The notes beneath the pieces were generated by a model. It was not told where the DNA came from, did not search any database, and saw only the letters and a list, made by a program, of their open reading frames with translations. Source: Thermobispora bispora DSM 43833 (GTDB lineage Bacteria; Actinomycetota; Actinomycetes; Streptosporangiales; Streptosporangiaceae). From it: a DNA stretch of 64,000 nt. The position numbers were made by a program, and so were the translations under genes. Positions 24,937 to 33,547 of this stretch are shown here, in pieces (positions within the stretch are counted from its first letter, which is position 1; each line of letters begins with the position of its first letter). The DNA is taken from assembly GCF_000092645.1 (NCBI RefSeq), contig NC_014165.1:372001-436000 (forward strand), written 5' to 3'.

Positions 24937-25238
24937 CCCGCCCGCGCGCGCCAAAGGGCGGCCCGGCCCGGCGCCTCTTTAACATCTCCGAAAGTCAATT
25001 TTCGATCGTATACCTAAGTCCCCACCTATTCAGCCGTTCTGCCGGGCCGTCCCCGTAATCGCCGCCGACCGTGCGAAATACCTGCATGTACGGCATCGGG
25101 CCAGACCGCCGGCGGTCTCCCGCAACCGGCGACCGAATTGACTCCGCATATTGACCGCCGTCCGGCCCGCTGGATAAGATCCGAGCGAAATCAAAATATT
25201 TCCGAAAAAGTAAGAAACTTTCGGAGACCTCCTGAGCC
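24937..25238. other. AT-rich control region upstream of GH115
   Basis: 302 bp, clearly lower in GC from about 24,980. CTCCGAAAGT at 24,986-24,995 recurs inverted as ACTTTCGGAG at 25,217-25,226, and TTTCGATCG lies near 25,000. No gene seen; this is regulatory DNA. Confidence 0.6.
25200..25226. promoter_or_regulatory. GAAACTTTC-type operator ahead of the GH115 gene
   Basis: The palindrome GAAACTTTC is at 25,214-25,222, inside a wider inverted repeat TCCGAAA...TTTCGGA (25,201-25,225). CGAA-N-TTCG/GAAA-N-TTTC palindromes are known operators of xylanolytic genes in actinomycetes (the BxlR/XlnR type). It ends 13 bp before the GTG start. Confidence 0.6.
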
Positions 25239-28200
25239 GTGAACCGCCGGCTCGGGACCGCCACGGCCGAGGGTCGCCCCGGTCGGGCTCTCCGCCGCGA
25301 GCAGAAGGTGGTGACGGTCACGCACTCCTCCGGCTCCGACCTCCAGCGGATCGGTTCGTACATCGCCGCCGAGCCGGGACCCGGGCGGTTCCCGCTGGTG
25401 GCCGGCGGGAAGGCGGCCCCGCTGGTGGTCGCCTCAGCCGACCACCGCGGGGTGCTCCGGGTGGTGAACGACCTCCAGGCGGACATCGAACGGGTCACCG
25501 GGGTACGGCCCGCGGTCGTCCACGACCGCGTCCCGGACGCGGACGAGGTGGTGCTGATCGGCACCATCGGCGCAAGCCCGCTGATCGACCGGCTGATTGC
25601 CGAGGGCCGGCTCGACGTGACCGGGATCGCCGGCCGGTGGGAGACCTCCCTCGAGCAGGTGATCGAGGACCCGCTGCCCGGGGTGCGCCGCGCCTTCGTG
25701 ATCGCCGGCAGTGACCAGCGCGGCACGATCTTCGGCGCGTACGACGTGTCCCGGGAGATCGGCGTCTCCCCCTGGTACTGGTGGGCCGACGTGCCCGTCC
25801 CGCACCGGGACGAGCTGTACGTGCTGCCGGGCCGGCACACCCAGGGGACCCCGAAGGTCAAGTACCGGGGCTTCTTCATCAACGACGAGAACCCCGCGCT
25901 CGGCACCTGGGCGCCCGCCTACTTCGGCCCCGGGTACGCCCCCGGCCACCCGGGCGGCTTCACCAGCAGGTTCTACGCCAAGGTGTACGAGCTCATGCTC
26001 CGGCTCAAGGCCAACTACCTGTGGCCGGCCGTCTGGGGCAGGGCGTTCGCCGAGGACGACCCGGACAACCACCGGGTGGCCGCGGAGTACGGCGTGGTGA
26101 TCGGCACCTCGCACGAGGCGCCGATGATGCGGGGCATCGAGGAGTGGAACCGGCACGCGGTGCCCGCGCAACGAGACGAGGCCGGGTACATCGTCGTCCC
26201 CGGCCACGACCCGTACGACGGCACGGGCGAGTGGAGCTTCCGCCGGAACGGCGAGGCGATCAAGCGGTACTGGGCCGACGGCATCCGCCGGATGCGCGAA
26301 GAGGGCTTCGAGGGCGTGGTCACCCTCGGGATGCGCGGCAACGGCGACCTCAGCCTGCCCGACGGCGACGGCATCGACCTGATGGAGAGCATCCTCGCCG
26401 CGCAGCGGGAGATCCTCGCCCGGGAGAGCGGCCGGGACGTGACCACGATCCCGCAGGTCTTCACCCTCTATAAGGAGGTCCAGCGGTACTGGGACAAGGG
26501 CCTGCGCCCGCCGGACGACGTCACGGTCATCTTCTGCGACGACAACTGGGGCAACCTCCGCAAGGTGCCCGACCCGAAGTTCCCCGCGCGCAGCGGCGGC
26601 TACGGGCTGTACTACCACTTCGACTACGTCGGCGACGGCCGCAACTACAAGTGGGTCGACACGGTCAACCTCGCCAACACCTGGGAGCAGCTCCACCTCG
26701 CCTACCGGTACGGCATCGACCGGCTCTGGGTGGTGAACGTCGGCGACCTCAAGGGCGAGGAGCTGCCGCTGCAGTTCTTCCTCGACTACGCGTGGGACCC
26801 GGACCGCTGGCCGCTGGAGCGGCTCGGTGAGTGGCGGCGGCGGTACGCGGCGCAGAACTTCGGGCCGGAGCACGCGGACGAGATCGCCGAGATCCTCGAC
26901 CGGTACGGCCGGCTGCAGTCCCGCCGCAAGCCGGAGCTGACCAACCGGCGGATCACCGTGGACCCGGCCAAGGACCTCGCCACCGACCCCGGCGCGGTGG
27001 TGTACGACGACGAGGCGAGCCCGTTCCGCCTCACCGCGTACCGGGAGATGGACCGGGTCACCGCTGAGTGGCGGCGGCTCGCCGAGCGGGCCGAGCGGGT
27101 CCGCGCCGCGCTGCCGAAGGAGTACGACGACGCGTACTACGAGCTCGTCTACTACCAGGTGAAGGCGACGGCGAACCTGTACGAGCTGCGCCGGGCGCAG
27201 TTCCTCAACCGCCACTACGCCGAGCAGGGCCGCGCGGCCGCCAACGACCTCGCCGACCTCGCCGAGGAGCGGTTCGCCGAGGACCAGGCGATGTCGGACT
27301 ACTACAACAACGAGCTGGCCGGCGGGAAGTGGCGCGGCTTCCAGACCCAGCCGAAGATCGGCTACGGGGACGTGGCCCGGTACGGCCCGGACGCCGGATG
27401 GCAGCAGCCCGAGCGGGACAACGAGGCGCTGCCCGACGCGATCTACCCGCCGCTGCGGCGGATCGAGCTCCCCGAGAAGGCCGAGCTCGGGGTGGCCGTC
27501 GACGGTTCCGACTCGTGGTGGCCGCACGAGACGTCCCCGGCGACGCTCCCGGTGTTCAGCCCGTACCAGACCCAGCCGCCGCAGTACATCGAGGTGTTCA
27601 ACCGGGGCACCGTCCCGTTCGAGTACACGATCGAGCCGGCCGTGCCGTGGGTGACCGTGACCCCGGCCGCGGGCCGGGTGGAGAAGGAGGTCCGCGCGGT
27701 CGTCGAGGTCGACTGGAGCCGGGCGCCCGTGGGCCGCACCGAGGTGCCCATCACCATCAGTGGGGCGGGTACGACCGTGGAGGTCCTGGCGATCGTCGAC
27801 AACCCGGCCCTGCCGCGGCGGGAGTTCCGGGGCCACGTGGAGGCGAACGGGTACGTGGCGATCGAGGCCGACCACTACACCCGGGCGGTGAACACCGACG
27901 GGATCACCTGGACGCTCATCCCGGGCATCGGCCGGACCGGGAACGGCATGACGCCCTTCCCGGTCACCGCCGGACGCCGGACCCCCGGCGGGGACGGCCC
28001 GCGGCTGGAGTACACGGTCACCCTGTTCACCGCCGGCGAGGTCAGGGTCACGGCGTACCTGTCGCCGCGGAACAACGTCTTCGCCACCGACGGCCTGGCG
28101 TACGCGATCTCGATCGACGACGCCGAGCCGCAGATCGTGAACATCACCAAGGCCACCGGCGCCGACGACACGGCGATGAACCGCCAGTGGCAGCGGAACA

Positions 28201-28376
28201 CCTCGGACAACATCAACGTGACCACGACCGTCCACACGGTCGGCGCTCCCGGGGTGCACACGCTGAAGTTCTGGATGGTGGACCCGACCGTGGTCGTGCA
28301 GCGGCTCGTGGTGGACACCGGCGGCCTGCTCGACAGCTACCTGGGGCCGCCGGAGAGCCTGCGGGTCGCGTCGTAG
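25239..28376 (+). CDS. Glycoside hydrolase family 115 (xylan alpha-1,2-glucuronidase)
   Basis: 1045 residues, matching the usual GH115 size. The enzyme removes glucuronosyl or 4-O-methylglucuronosyl side groups from xylan. Family landmarks include SDQRGTIFGAYDVSREIGVSPWYWWADVP near residue 150-180, KYRGFFINDENP, LKANYLWPAVWG, GTSHEAPMMR, VTLGMRGNGDLSL, VIFCDDNWGN and RLWVVNVGDLKGEELP; the last 250 residues form beta domains. No signal peptide is evident, so it may act on imported oligosaccharides inside the cell. GTG 25,239 is taken; GTG 25,308 is a plausible alternative. Convergent with a GH12-CBM2 gene. Confidence 0.93.
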   Translation: MNRRLGTATAEGRPGRALRREQKVVTVTHSSGSDLQRIGSYIAAEPGPGRFPLVAGGKAAPLVVASADHRGVLRVVNDLQADIERVTGVRPAVVHDRVPDADEVVLIGTIGASPLIDRLIAEGRLDVTGIAGRWETSLEQVIEDPLPGVRRAFVIAGSDQRGTIFGAYDVSREIGVSPWYWWADVPVPHRDELYVLPGRHTQGTPKVKYRGFFINDENPALGTWAPAYFGPGYAPGHPGGFTSRFYAKVYELMLRLKANYLWPAVWGRAFAEDDPDNHRVAAEYGVVIGTSHEAPMMRGIEEWNRHAVPAQRDEAGYIVVPGHDPYDGTGEWSFRRNGEAIKRYWADGIRRMREEGFEGVVTLGMRGNGDLSLPDGDGIDLMESILAAQREILARESGRDVTTIPQVFTLYKEVQRYWDKGLRPPDDVTVIFCDDNWGNLRKVPDPKFPARSGGYGLYYHFDYVGDGRNYKWVDTVNLANTWEQLHLAYRYGIDRLWVVNVGDLKGEELPLQFFLDYAWDPDRWPLERLGEWRRRYAAQNFGPEHADEIAEILDRYGRLQSRRKPELTNRRITVDPAKDLATDPGAVVYDDEASPFRLTAYREMDRVTAEWRRLAERAERVRAALPKEYDDAYYELVYYQVKATANLYELRRAQFLNRHYAEQGRAAANDLADLAEERFAEDQAMSDYYNNELAGGKWRGFQTQPKIGYGDVARYGPDAGWQQPERDNEALPDAIYPPLRRIELPEKAELGVAVDGSDSWWPHETSPATLPVFSPYQTQPPQYIEVFNRGTVPFEYTIEPAVPWVTVTPAAGRVEKEVRAVVEVDWSRAPVGRTEVPITISGAGTTVEVLAIVDNPALPRREFRGHVEANGYVAIEADHYTRAVNTDGITWTLIPGIGRTGNGMTPFPVTAGRRTPGGDGPRLEYTVTLFTAGEVRVTAYLSPRNNVFATDGLAYAISIDDAEPQIVNITKATGADDTAMNRQWQRNTSDNINVTTTVHTVGAPGVHTLKFWMVDPTVVVQRLVVDTGGLLDSYLGPPESLRVAS

Positions 28377-28422
28377 CCGGCCACGGCGGCCACGGTGACG
28401 GCCTCCTCCCGGGGGAGACGAT

Positions 28423-28475
28423 CCCCGGCCGCGGCCTCCACGCCCTCCGCCGACCGGAACGGGCCGCGGCCGGGG
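28423..28475. terminator. Hairpin 1 after GH115
   Basis: CCCCGGCCGCGG at 28,423-28,434 pairs with its complement at 28,464-28,475 (12 bp, 29-base loop) in the convergent gap. Confidence 0.5.
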
Positions 28476-28479
28476 AACA

Positions 28480-28515
28480 GGGCCGGTCCGGTGTATCACC
28501 GCACCGGACCGGCCC
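28480..28515. terminator. Hairpin 2, bidirectional terminator between GH115 and GH12
   Basis: Perfect 14-bp stem, GGGCCGGTCCGGTG at 28,480-28,493 and complement at 28,502-28,515, with an 8-base loop TATCACCG. Works for both convergent genes. Confidence 0.75.
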
Positions 28516-28568
28516 GCGGCTTCGCCGTACCGCCCGCCGTGGACCTCAGCGATCAGGGCACGGCGTGG

Positions 28569-29714
28569 TCAGGCGGTCTGGCACCGGGTGCCGTTGAGGG
28601 TGAAGTCCGCCGGATCGCCGTTCGACCCGGTCCAGGTGCCCTGGAACCCGAACGACACGGACCCGCCCGGCGGGATGCTCGCGTTGTACGACATGTTCTG
28701 CGCGGTCACCGTGGCGCCGCTCTGGGAGATCGTGGCGTTCCAGCCGTTGGTCACCCGCTGGCCGCTGGGGAAGGTGAAGGTCAGGTTCCACCCGTTGATC
28801 GCGGACGAGCCGGTGTTGGTGACGGTGACGTCGGCGGTGAACCCGCCCAGCCACTCGTTCTTGCGGTAGGCGACCCGGCACGCGGCGCCGCCGGGCGGCG
28901 GGCTCGCCGGCGGCGAGGTGGTGACCGGCGGGCTCGGCTCGGTGGGATCGGAGCCGCCGACGCTGTAGGAGAACTCGTTCACGGTGAGCCCGGTGCCGCC
29001 GACCCACGGCTCGAACCCGGCCTGCACGCTGGTGAGGTACCACGACCGCTGGGCGTACCCGCGGCGCACCGCGTCATCGAAGAACTCGCGCACCGCGAAG
29101 CTGATCGAGTCGACCGGGGTGGTGCGCACGTACGAGATGACGTTCCAGCCGGTGTTGCCGTACCAGACCTCCCAGGTGGCGCCGGCGAGGTTCACCGTGT
29201 CGACCCGGGAGCCGATCGGCTGGATCGAGCCGACCCGGTTGAGCCAGACCATGATCTCGGCGCCGGTGTTCTGCCCGTCGGTGCGCGGGGTCGGGTCGAA
29301 CCACAGGTCGTACGAGGCGTTGTAGACCCCCGAGCTCGGGTAGGTCATCCGCACGCTGGTCCGGATGGTGTCGAACAGGCTGTCGGTCGCCTGCATGGGG
29401 AGCCGGCTCCCCGAGGAGCAGGTGCCGTAGTGGCAGCCGGCGAAGACGGACGGGTACGCGCCGGGTGCCCCGTTGGTGGGCTTGTTGTGGTTCGCCTGGC
29501 TCACCGTGAAGCCGGTGTCGGTCACGGTGATGCACTGCTGGATGTCGCTGCCCCAGTTGTTGTTCTGGACGACGTACTTGCCGCCTTGGATGGTGGTGGT
29601 GCCCCACTTCTCGCAGATCACGGTGTCCGCCTGCGCCGCCGAGGTGGCGATGACGAGCGAGGCGGCGACCGAGCCGAGCACGGTCAGCCCGGCGAGGAAC
29701 CGTCGCATGCTCAT
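28569..29714 (-). CDS. Secreted GH12 endoglucanase with C-terminal CBM2
   Basis: About 381 residues from ATG 29,714 (start uncertain, no clear SD). Signal peptide MSMRRFLAGLTVLGSVAASL... ends near AQA. GH12 catalytic domain of about 225 residues: VVQNNNWGS, GAYPSVFAGCHYGTC, YDLWFDPTPR, GAEIMVWL (nucleophile Glu) and AGFEPWVGG (acid/base Glu). A Pro/Ser/Thr linker (SPPVTTSPPASPPPGG) joins a CBM2 domain CRVAYRKNEWLGGFTADVTV...TLNGTRC with the disulphide-forming terminal cysteines. It hydrolyses beta-1,4-glucan outside the cell. Confidence 0.95.
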   Translation of the reverse strand: MSMRRFLAGLTVLGSVAASLVIATSAAQADTVICEKWGTTTIQGGKYVVQNNNWGSDIQQCITVTDTGFTVSQANHNKPTNGAPGAYPSVFAGCHYGTCSSGSRLPMQATDSLFDTIRTSVRMTYPSSGVYNASYDLWFDPTPRTDGQNTGAEIMVWLNRVGSIQPIGSRVDTVNLAGATWEVWYGNTGWNVISYVRTTPVDSISFAVREFFDDAVRRGYAQRSWYLTSVQAGFEPWVGGTGLTVNEFSYSVGGSDPTEPSPPVTTSPPASPPPGGAACRVAYRKNEWLGGFTADVTVTNTGSSAINGWNLTFTFPSGQRVTNGWNATISQSGATVTAQNMSYNASIPPGGSVSFGFQGTWTGSNGDPADFTLNGTRCQTA

Positions 29715-29993
29715 GGCATGGACCATGACAGGGGCCGCGGCGGGGCGCATGGGTCGATTCCCGTCATGCCCGGCACGACCGTCGTGACCAGGGGGAACAG
29801 CGCGTCATCAGGTGAATCTTTCAGGGGTGCGCGCCGATTGACCCGTTGCCGGTGATTCGCCGGACCGTTCCGGCCTTCGGGTGGCCGGCGGCGGGATTCC
29901 GATGCGCCGGATCCGTGGTCCGGATCCCTTATGGCGTACGAATGGAATTCGTTTCGGTACGGATTTCTCCCCGGGCCAGGGCCGGTGGGCGGA

Positions 29994-30341
29994 TCAATTC
30001 CGGGCGGGCTCCGGGATGGCGGCGGCCGAGTCGAAAACCGGGAAGAGCCGGTTGAGATTGGTCCACTGCAGGATCCGCTTGACCTGGCCGCGCGGGCCGA
30101 TGAGCGCCAGGTCGCCGTTCTTCTCCCGCAGCTTGTTGAGCAGGCGGACGAGCATGCCGAGGCCGGTGGTGTCGATGAAGTTCACCGCGGTGAGGTCGAC
30201 GGCGAGCCAGGGGCCGTGGGCCGCGATCGCCGTGAGCACGGGACGGCGCAGCTCGTCCACCGCGTAGAGGTCCAGCTCACCGCGCAGGCTCAGCACCGTC
30301 CACTGAGTAGAGCCGGGCGTGTGTATGGTCCACGTCACCAC
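29994..30341 (-). CDS. STAS-domain anti-sigma factor antagonist
   Basis: 115 residues. SpoIIAA-like fold: VLSLRGELDLYAVDELRRPV, then LAVDLTAVNFIDTTGLGMLVRLL near residues 45-70. The phosphorylation motif usually reads D-S-S-G or D-S-T-G; here it is D-T-T-G, so Thr would be the acceptor. Partner-switching regulation of an alternative sigma factor is the known role of the family; no anti-sigma gene is adjacent. Confidence 0.92.
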   Translation of the reverse strand: MVTWTIHTPGSTQWTVLSLRGELDLYAVDELRRPVLTAIAAHGPWLAVDLTAVNFIDTTGLGMLVRLLNKLREKNGDLALIGPRGQVKRILQWTNLNRLFPVFDSAAAIPEPARN

Positions 30342-30852
30342 CGTGCTCTCCCTGTCGTCTCGCCCTGGTCGCGGTCGATGGCTCGCCTCCCCCGAGGCCG
30401 TCCGAAATGCACTTAGTGGGACGAACTATTCAGCCAATTGTCAACGCGCGACAAGTTTTCTTCCATCGAGGGTAACAGTGTTTACCCTCGGTAGCGCGCA
30501 TTGCAGGTGACCGGCAGCGGTCATTCCGTACGTAATTCGCCGTCGAATATTCGGCGGTGCACTTCGGGCATTCGCCCGCCGATCGCGCGCCGGGTCCGGA
30601 GCCCTGGACCGGTGTGCCCCGGCACGCCGTGATGGCGCATCGTCCCAGGCCGCGGCCGGTTCGAGCCGGCGCAGGCCCTACCCGGTGGCCCCGGAGCCAA
30701 GCGGAGGGTGGCCGCAAAGGCAGCGCCGCCGTGAGCGGGGGTGGGGACCGTGGGCCGCTCGGGCCGCGGGGACGGCCGTCCGCCGGTCACAAGTGAGCGT
30801 CGATACCCCGGGGATGTGTGGTGACCATGGGATTCGCGATAGCTTGTGGGCC
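30342..30852. other. Intergenic region upstream of the STAS gene
   Basis: About 510 bp between divergent genes. The first 200 bp are AT-richer and contain an inverted repeat (30,467-30,490) and TTGTC...GACAA at 30,438-30,455. The rest is GC-rich with unconvincing open frames. Confidence 0.45.
30467..30490. promoter_or_regulatory. Inverted repeat CGAGGGTAA / TTACCCTCG
   Basis: Perfect 9-bp arms separated by CAGTGT, 126 bp ahead of the STAS start codon. Suitable as a dimeric repressor site; an RNA hairpin is the alternative. Confidence 0.5.
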
Positions 30853-31062
30853 ATGCGCAGCCGATGGATCGGACCAGACGGTTATGAGATCGTGCCGGCC
30901 CGCATCGGCGGCAGGCAGGTCCTCCGCGTCCAGCGGTACGGCGACTTCGTCGCCGACTGCCTGTCCGTGGAGGAGGTGGCCCAGTATGTTGATCTGGCCG
31001 ACCTGTGTGAGGTGATCCCGCTCCCGGTCCGGCGCGACGACACGCAGACCGCGGTCCGGTAG
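30853..31062 (+). CDS. Small conserved hypothetical protein
   Basis: 69 residues, ATG at 30,853, beginning MRSRWIGPDGYEIVPARIGGRQVLRVQRYG and continuing with DCLSVEEVAQYVDLADLCEVIPLP. The compact beta-alpha pattern resembles small orphan proteins of filamentous actinomycetes. No SD is obvious, and the frame is open upstream to 30,685. It is followed 62 bp later by a lipoprotein gene. Function unknown. Confidence 0.6.
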   Translation: MRSRWIGPDGYEIVPARIGGRQVLRVQRYGDFVADCLSVEEVAQYVDLADLCEVIPLPVRRDDTQTAVR

Positions 31063-31124
31063 CCGGCACCGCCGCACGGCGTAACCCCCTCCGCGCCGGG
31101 CAACGAGACCACTGAGGGGGAACG

Positions 31125-31571
31125 ATGCGCCTGCCGCTCACCGCGTGCCTGATGTACCGGGCGACGCTGGCCGTGTCGATGCTCGGTCTCGGTCTGACCG
31201 CCTGCGCCTCTCACCGGGAGACCCCCACGACCGCCCGGCCGCAGGTCTACGTGCTCAACTTCTACGGCGCCGAGGAGGGCCGGGCCGAACAGCGCCCGCG
31301 CGATCTGGTGCTCTCCGAGTTCACCACGATCAACGCGGTGACCTGGCAGAGCTGGGGGCCCACCCGGGCCGTCGGGCGGGGCAAGCTCTCCGGGATGTGG
31401 TGCCTGCCCGAGTGCGGGGACGCTCCGTACGACGCCACGGTGACCCTCGGCGCGGTCGTTCCGGTGCGCGGGAAGGGCTATTTCAGCAGGTACGCGGTGA
31501 CGGCGCGGCTCCCGGACGATCAGCGGAAACGGGCGGACCTGACCGGGCGGCTGCCCATCCCCGGCGAGTGA
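31125..31571 (+). CDS. Putative lipoprotein
   Basis: 148 residues, ATG at 31,125 after GAGGGGG (5-base spacing). Signal sequence with lipobox LTAC near residue 26, followed by a Thr/Arg linker and a domain containing VYVLNFYGAEEG, DLVLSEFTTINAVTWQSWG and MWCLPECGDAPYDATVTLG. A single Cys pair may be disulphide-bonded outside the membrane. Family not recognised; probably anchored on the outer face of the cytoplasmic membrane. Confidence 0.72.
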   Translation: MRLPLTACLMYRATLAVSMLGLGLTACASHRETPTTARPQVYVLNFYGAEEGRAEQRPRDLVLSEFTTINAVTWQSWGPTRAVGRGKLSGMWCLPECGDAPYDATVTLGAVVPVRGKGYFSRYAVTARLPDDQRKRADLTGRLPIPGE

Positions 31572-31625
31572 GGAAAAGTCCCCGATTCGATTTCGCATCC
31601 GCCCCGGAGGGTGTGTATCGTATGT

Positions 31626-31644
31626 GGTGTCCACCGCGGACACC
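31626..31644 (+). terminator. Hairpin after the lipoprotein gene
   Basis: GGTGTCC-ACCGC-GGACACC, 7-bp perfect stem, 14 bp before tRNA-Thr. It could end lipoprotein transcription or be part of the tRNA leader. Confidence 0.4.
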
Positions 31645-31657
31645 GCGGATGCGACAG

Positions 31658-31730
31658 GCCCCTATAGCTCAGTCGGCAGAGCGTCTCCATGGTAAGGAGA
31701 AGGTCAACGGTTCGATTCCGTTTGGGGGCT
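31658..31730 (+). tRNA. tRNA-Thr (GGT)
   Basis: 73 nt, no encoded CCA. Acceptor GCCCCTA pairs with TGGGGGC, D-arm TAGCTCAGTCGGCAGAGC, anticodon stem TCTCC/GGAGA with loop ATGGTAA (anticodon GGT), and T-loop TTCGATT. It starts the block tRNA-Thr, tRNA-Met, rpmG. Confidence 0.96.
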
Positions 31731-31885
31731 CTGGGCGAAGTCCTATCCGGGCGGGAGAGCTCGGATGGGGCTTTTGGCGTGGCAGGGATCTCCCCCTGGG
31801 TCCCGATCACGCAGACCGGTGCGATACGCGAACGCCGGTACCGATCGGGTATCCTGAGCACGCCGGTCCCTGTCATACCGGTCAA

Positions 31886-31958
31886 GGCGGAGTAGCTCAG
31901 TCGGCAGAGCAAGCGGCTCATAATCGCTGTGTCGCCGGTTCAAGTCCGGCCTCCGCTA
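31886..31958 (+). tRNA. tRNA-Met (CAT), elongator type
   Basis: 73 nt. GGCGGAG pairs with CTCCGCT (G-U first pair, as in actinobacterial elongator tRNA-Met), anticodon loop CTCATAA, T-loop TTCAAGT. The lack of the three G-C pairs at the base of the anticodon stem argues against the initiator. Confidence 0.94.
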
Positions 31959-32040
31959 CTATCCACGCCGGGCCACCGCGAGACCGCGGTCCCGGCCTGG
32001 TTTGTGTCCGTAGTTCCCAGACCGAGAAAGGCACTCCCAC

Positions 32041-32205
32041 GTGGCTTCCACCGACGTTAGGCCGAAGATCACGCTGGCCTGCCAGGAGTGCAAGCACCGC
32101 AACTACATCACGCGGAAGAACCGTCGGAACGACCCCGACCGGCTCGAGCTGAAGAAGTACTGCCCCAACTGCAAGACCCACCGCGTGCACCGCGAGACTC
32201 GCTGA
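32041..32205 (+). CDS. rpmG: 50S ribosomal protein L33
   Basis: 54 residues from GTG 32,041, AAAGG 10 bases upstream. [22 protein letters not shown] and [16 protein letters not shown] give the two CxxC pairs of the zinc-binding (C+) L33 form. That form is often exchanged for a zinc-free paralogue under Zur control in actinomycetes; a zinc importer with a Zur box lies 14 kb away. Directly downstream of tRNA-Met, as usual. Confidence 0.95.
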   Translation: MASTDVRPKITLACQECKHRNYITRKNRRNDPDRLELKKYCPNCKTHRVHRETR

Positions 32206-32592
32206 TCACGGGGTCGCGAACTCGCGCTTGCGGTTCCACGATCGTGTGCCACGATGGACCGGCGTTCCTGGGCGGGAGCGCCGGTTAGTCGTTTCTGGGC
32301 ACGTTCGAGCGGCTTCTTCCGGTCCGGTTGAGCGGGCCGGCGCGCCATGGACGCCTTCCGGCCTCGCTTCGCGGCTCGGCCTCGCGTCGCGCCCCCACAC
32401 GGCGGCCGATGGTCCCCGGGTACGGCGACCGCACCGCCGCCGGCTTCGGGGAGGGGATGCACCGGGAACCTGACCGGCGGGCCTCCGGGGGTCATGGGAA
32501 CCCGGGACGCCCGGCGCTGCGGGACACCGCCCGGCCGCGGGTGCTGTTACCGTCGGCTCGACAGCTGTTCAGCCGCGAAGGAGCACGGCCTG
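32206..32592. other. Intergenic region after rpmG
   Basis: 387 bp. Contains the palindrome CACGATCGTG (32,237-32,246) and an imperfect hairpin with arms CCGGCG/CGCCGG at 32,259-32,284 that may terminate rpmG. No gene seen; the frame ahead of 32,593 is open but lacks family content. Confidence 0.5.
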
Positions 32593-33042
32593 ATGGCGTT
32601 GAACCGTGATTTCATCGGGCGGTCCGGCAAGTCCTCCGCCCCTTACGAGGTCAGCCGCGTCAAGATCAAAGAGTTCGCCGAGGCGATCGGCGACATGAAC
32701 CCGATCTACCACGACCGGGAGGCCGCCATCGCGGCCGGGCACCCGGACGTGGTCGCGCCGCCGACCTTCCCGATCGTGTTCAGCCTCGCGGAGGCGGGCA
32801 AGGTGCTCAGCGACCCCGAGCTCGGGCTGAACTACGCCATGGTCGTCCACGGTGAGCAGCGGTTCGAGTACGACCGCCCGATCTACGCGGGGGACCGGCT
32901 GCTCACCACCACCACGATCACCGAGATCCGCAGCGTCGGCCGGAACGAGTTCGTGACCCTGCGGAGCGACATCACCACGGTCGACGGGGAGCCGGTCTGC
33001 CGGGCCTACTGCATGCTGGTCGAGCGCGAGGGGGCGGCCTGA
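32593..33042 (+). CDS. MaoC-like (R)-hydroxyacyl dehydratase subunit, UPF0336
   Basis: 149 residues, ATG 32,593. N-terminal 'FAS1-like dehydratase' hotdog: IGRSGKSSAPYEVSRVKIKEFAEAIGD, NPIYHDREAAIAAGH, VVAPPTFPIVF and VVHGEQRFEYDRPIYAGDRL. In mycobacteria the equivalent HadA pairs with HadB in FAS-II. Only 2 bp separate it from the next hotdog gene, so they form a heterodimer operon. An actinobacterial housekeeping locus upstream of murB. Confidence 0.92.
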   Translation: MALNRDFIGRSGKSSAPYEVSRVKIKEFAEAIGDMNPIYHDREAAIAAGHPDVVAPPTFPIVFSLAEAGKVLSDPELGLNYAMVVHGEQRFEYDRPIYAGDRLLTTTTITEIRSVGRNEFVTLRSDITTVDGEPVCRAYCMLVEREGAA

Positions 33043-33044
33043 CG

Positions 33045-33473
33045 ATGACTGCCAAGGTCAAGTACGACGAGGTCGAGGTCGGCCAGGAGATCCCGGCCGC
33101 CGGCTACCGGGTCCGCCGGCTGGACCTGGTCAAGTACGCCGGCGCGTCGGGCGACTTCAACCCGATCCACTGGAACGAGCGCTACGCCAAGTCGGTCGGC
33201 CTCCCCGACGTCATCGCGCACGGCATGTACACCATGGCCCAGGGCGGCCGGTTCCTCACCGACTGGGCGGGCGACCCGGCGGCCGTGGTGGAGTACGGCG
33301 TCCGGTTCTCCTCCATGGTCGTGGTCCCCGACGACGAGGAGGGCGCGACCGTCACGGTGAGCGGGCGGATCGAGGAGAAGCTGCCGGACAACCGGGTCGT
33401 GGTGGCGCTCACCGCCACGTCGAACGGGAGCCGGGTGCTGTCCAAGGCGCGTGCCGTGGTCCGGCTCGCCTGA
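33045..33473 (+). CDS. MaoC-family dehydratase, catalytic subunit (HadB-like)
   Basis: 142 residues. Hotdog domain with the hydratase motif YAGASGDFNPIHWNERYAKSVGLPDVIAHGM near residues 24-54, carrying the catalytic Asp and His of R-specific enoyl hydratases. Pairs with the preceding subunit. 74 bp before murB on the same strand, as in other actinomycetes. Confidence 0.93.
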   Translation: MTAKVKYDEVEVGQEIPAAGYRVRRLDLVKYAGASGDFNPIHWNERYAKSVGLPDVIAHGMYTMAQGGRFLTDWAGDPAAVVEYGVRFSSMVVVPDDEEGATVTVSGRIEEKLPDNRVVVALTATSNGSRVLSKARAVVRLA

Positions 33474-33547
33474 CCGGCGGCTCACTATCCTGATCGCCCG
33501 GGACCGCCGAGGCGGCCGGTCCCGCGAGACGACCGACGAGGGGACGC

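Noticed and set aside
25434-28499. 1021-codon open frame antisense to GH115
   Set aside because: It mirrors GH115 codon bias (Arg/Val/Gly/Pro/His-rich, no family motifs), a usual artefact in high-GC genes.
28377-29993. CelR/CebR-type TGGGAGCGCTCCCA operator at the GH12 gene
   Set aside because: No match was found upstream of the GH12 start; GGGGAGCGC/GCGCTCCCC at 5.4 kb is a hairpin in another context.
9136-31657. Right attachment site (repeat of the tRNA-Tyr 3' end)
   Set aside because: No copy of the T-arm/acceptor segment was noticed by eye; a computed search is needed before excluding a degenerate one.
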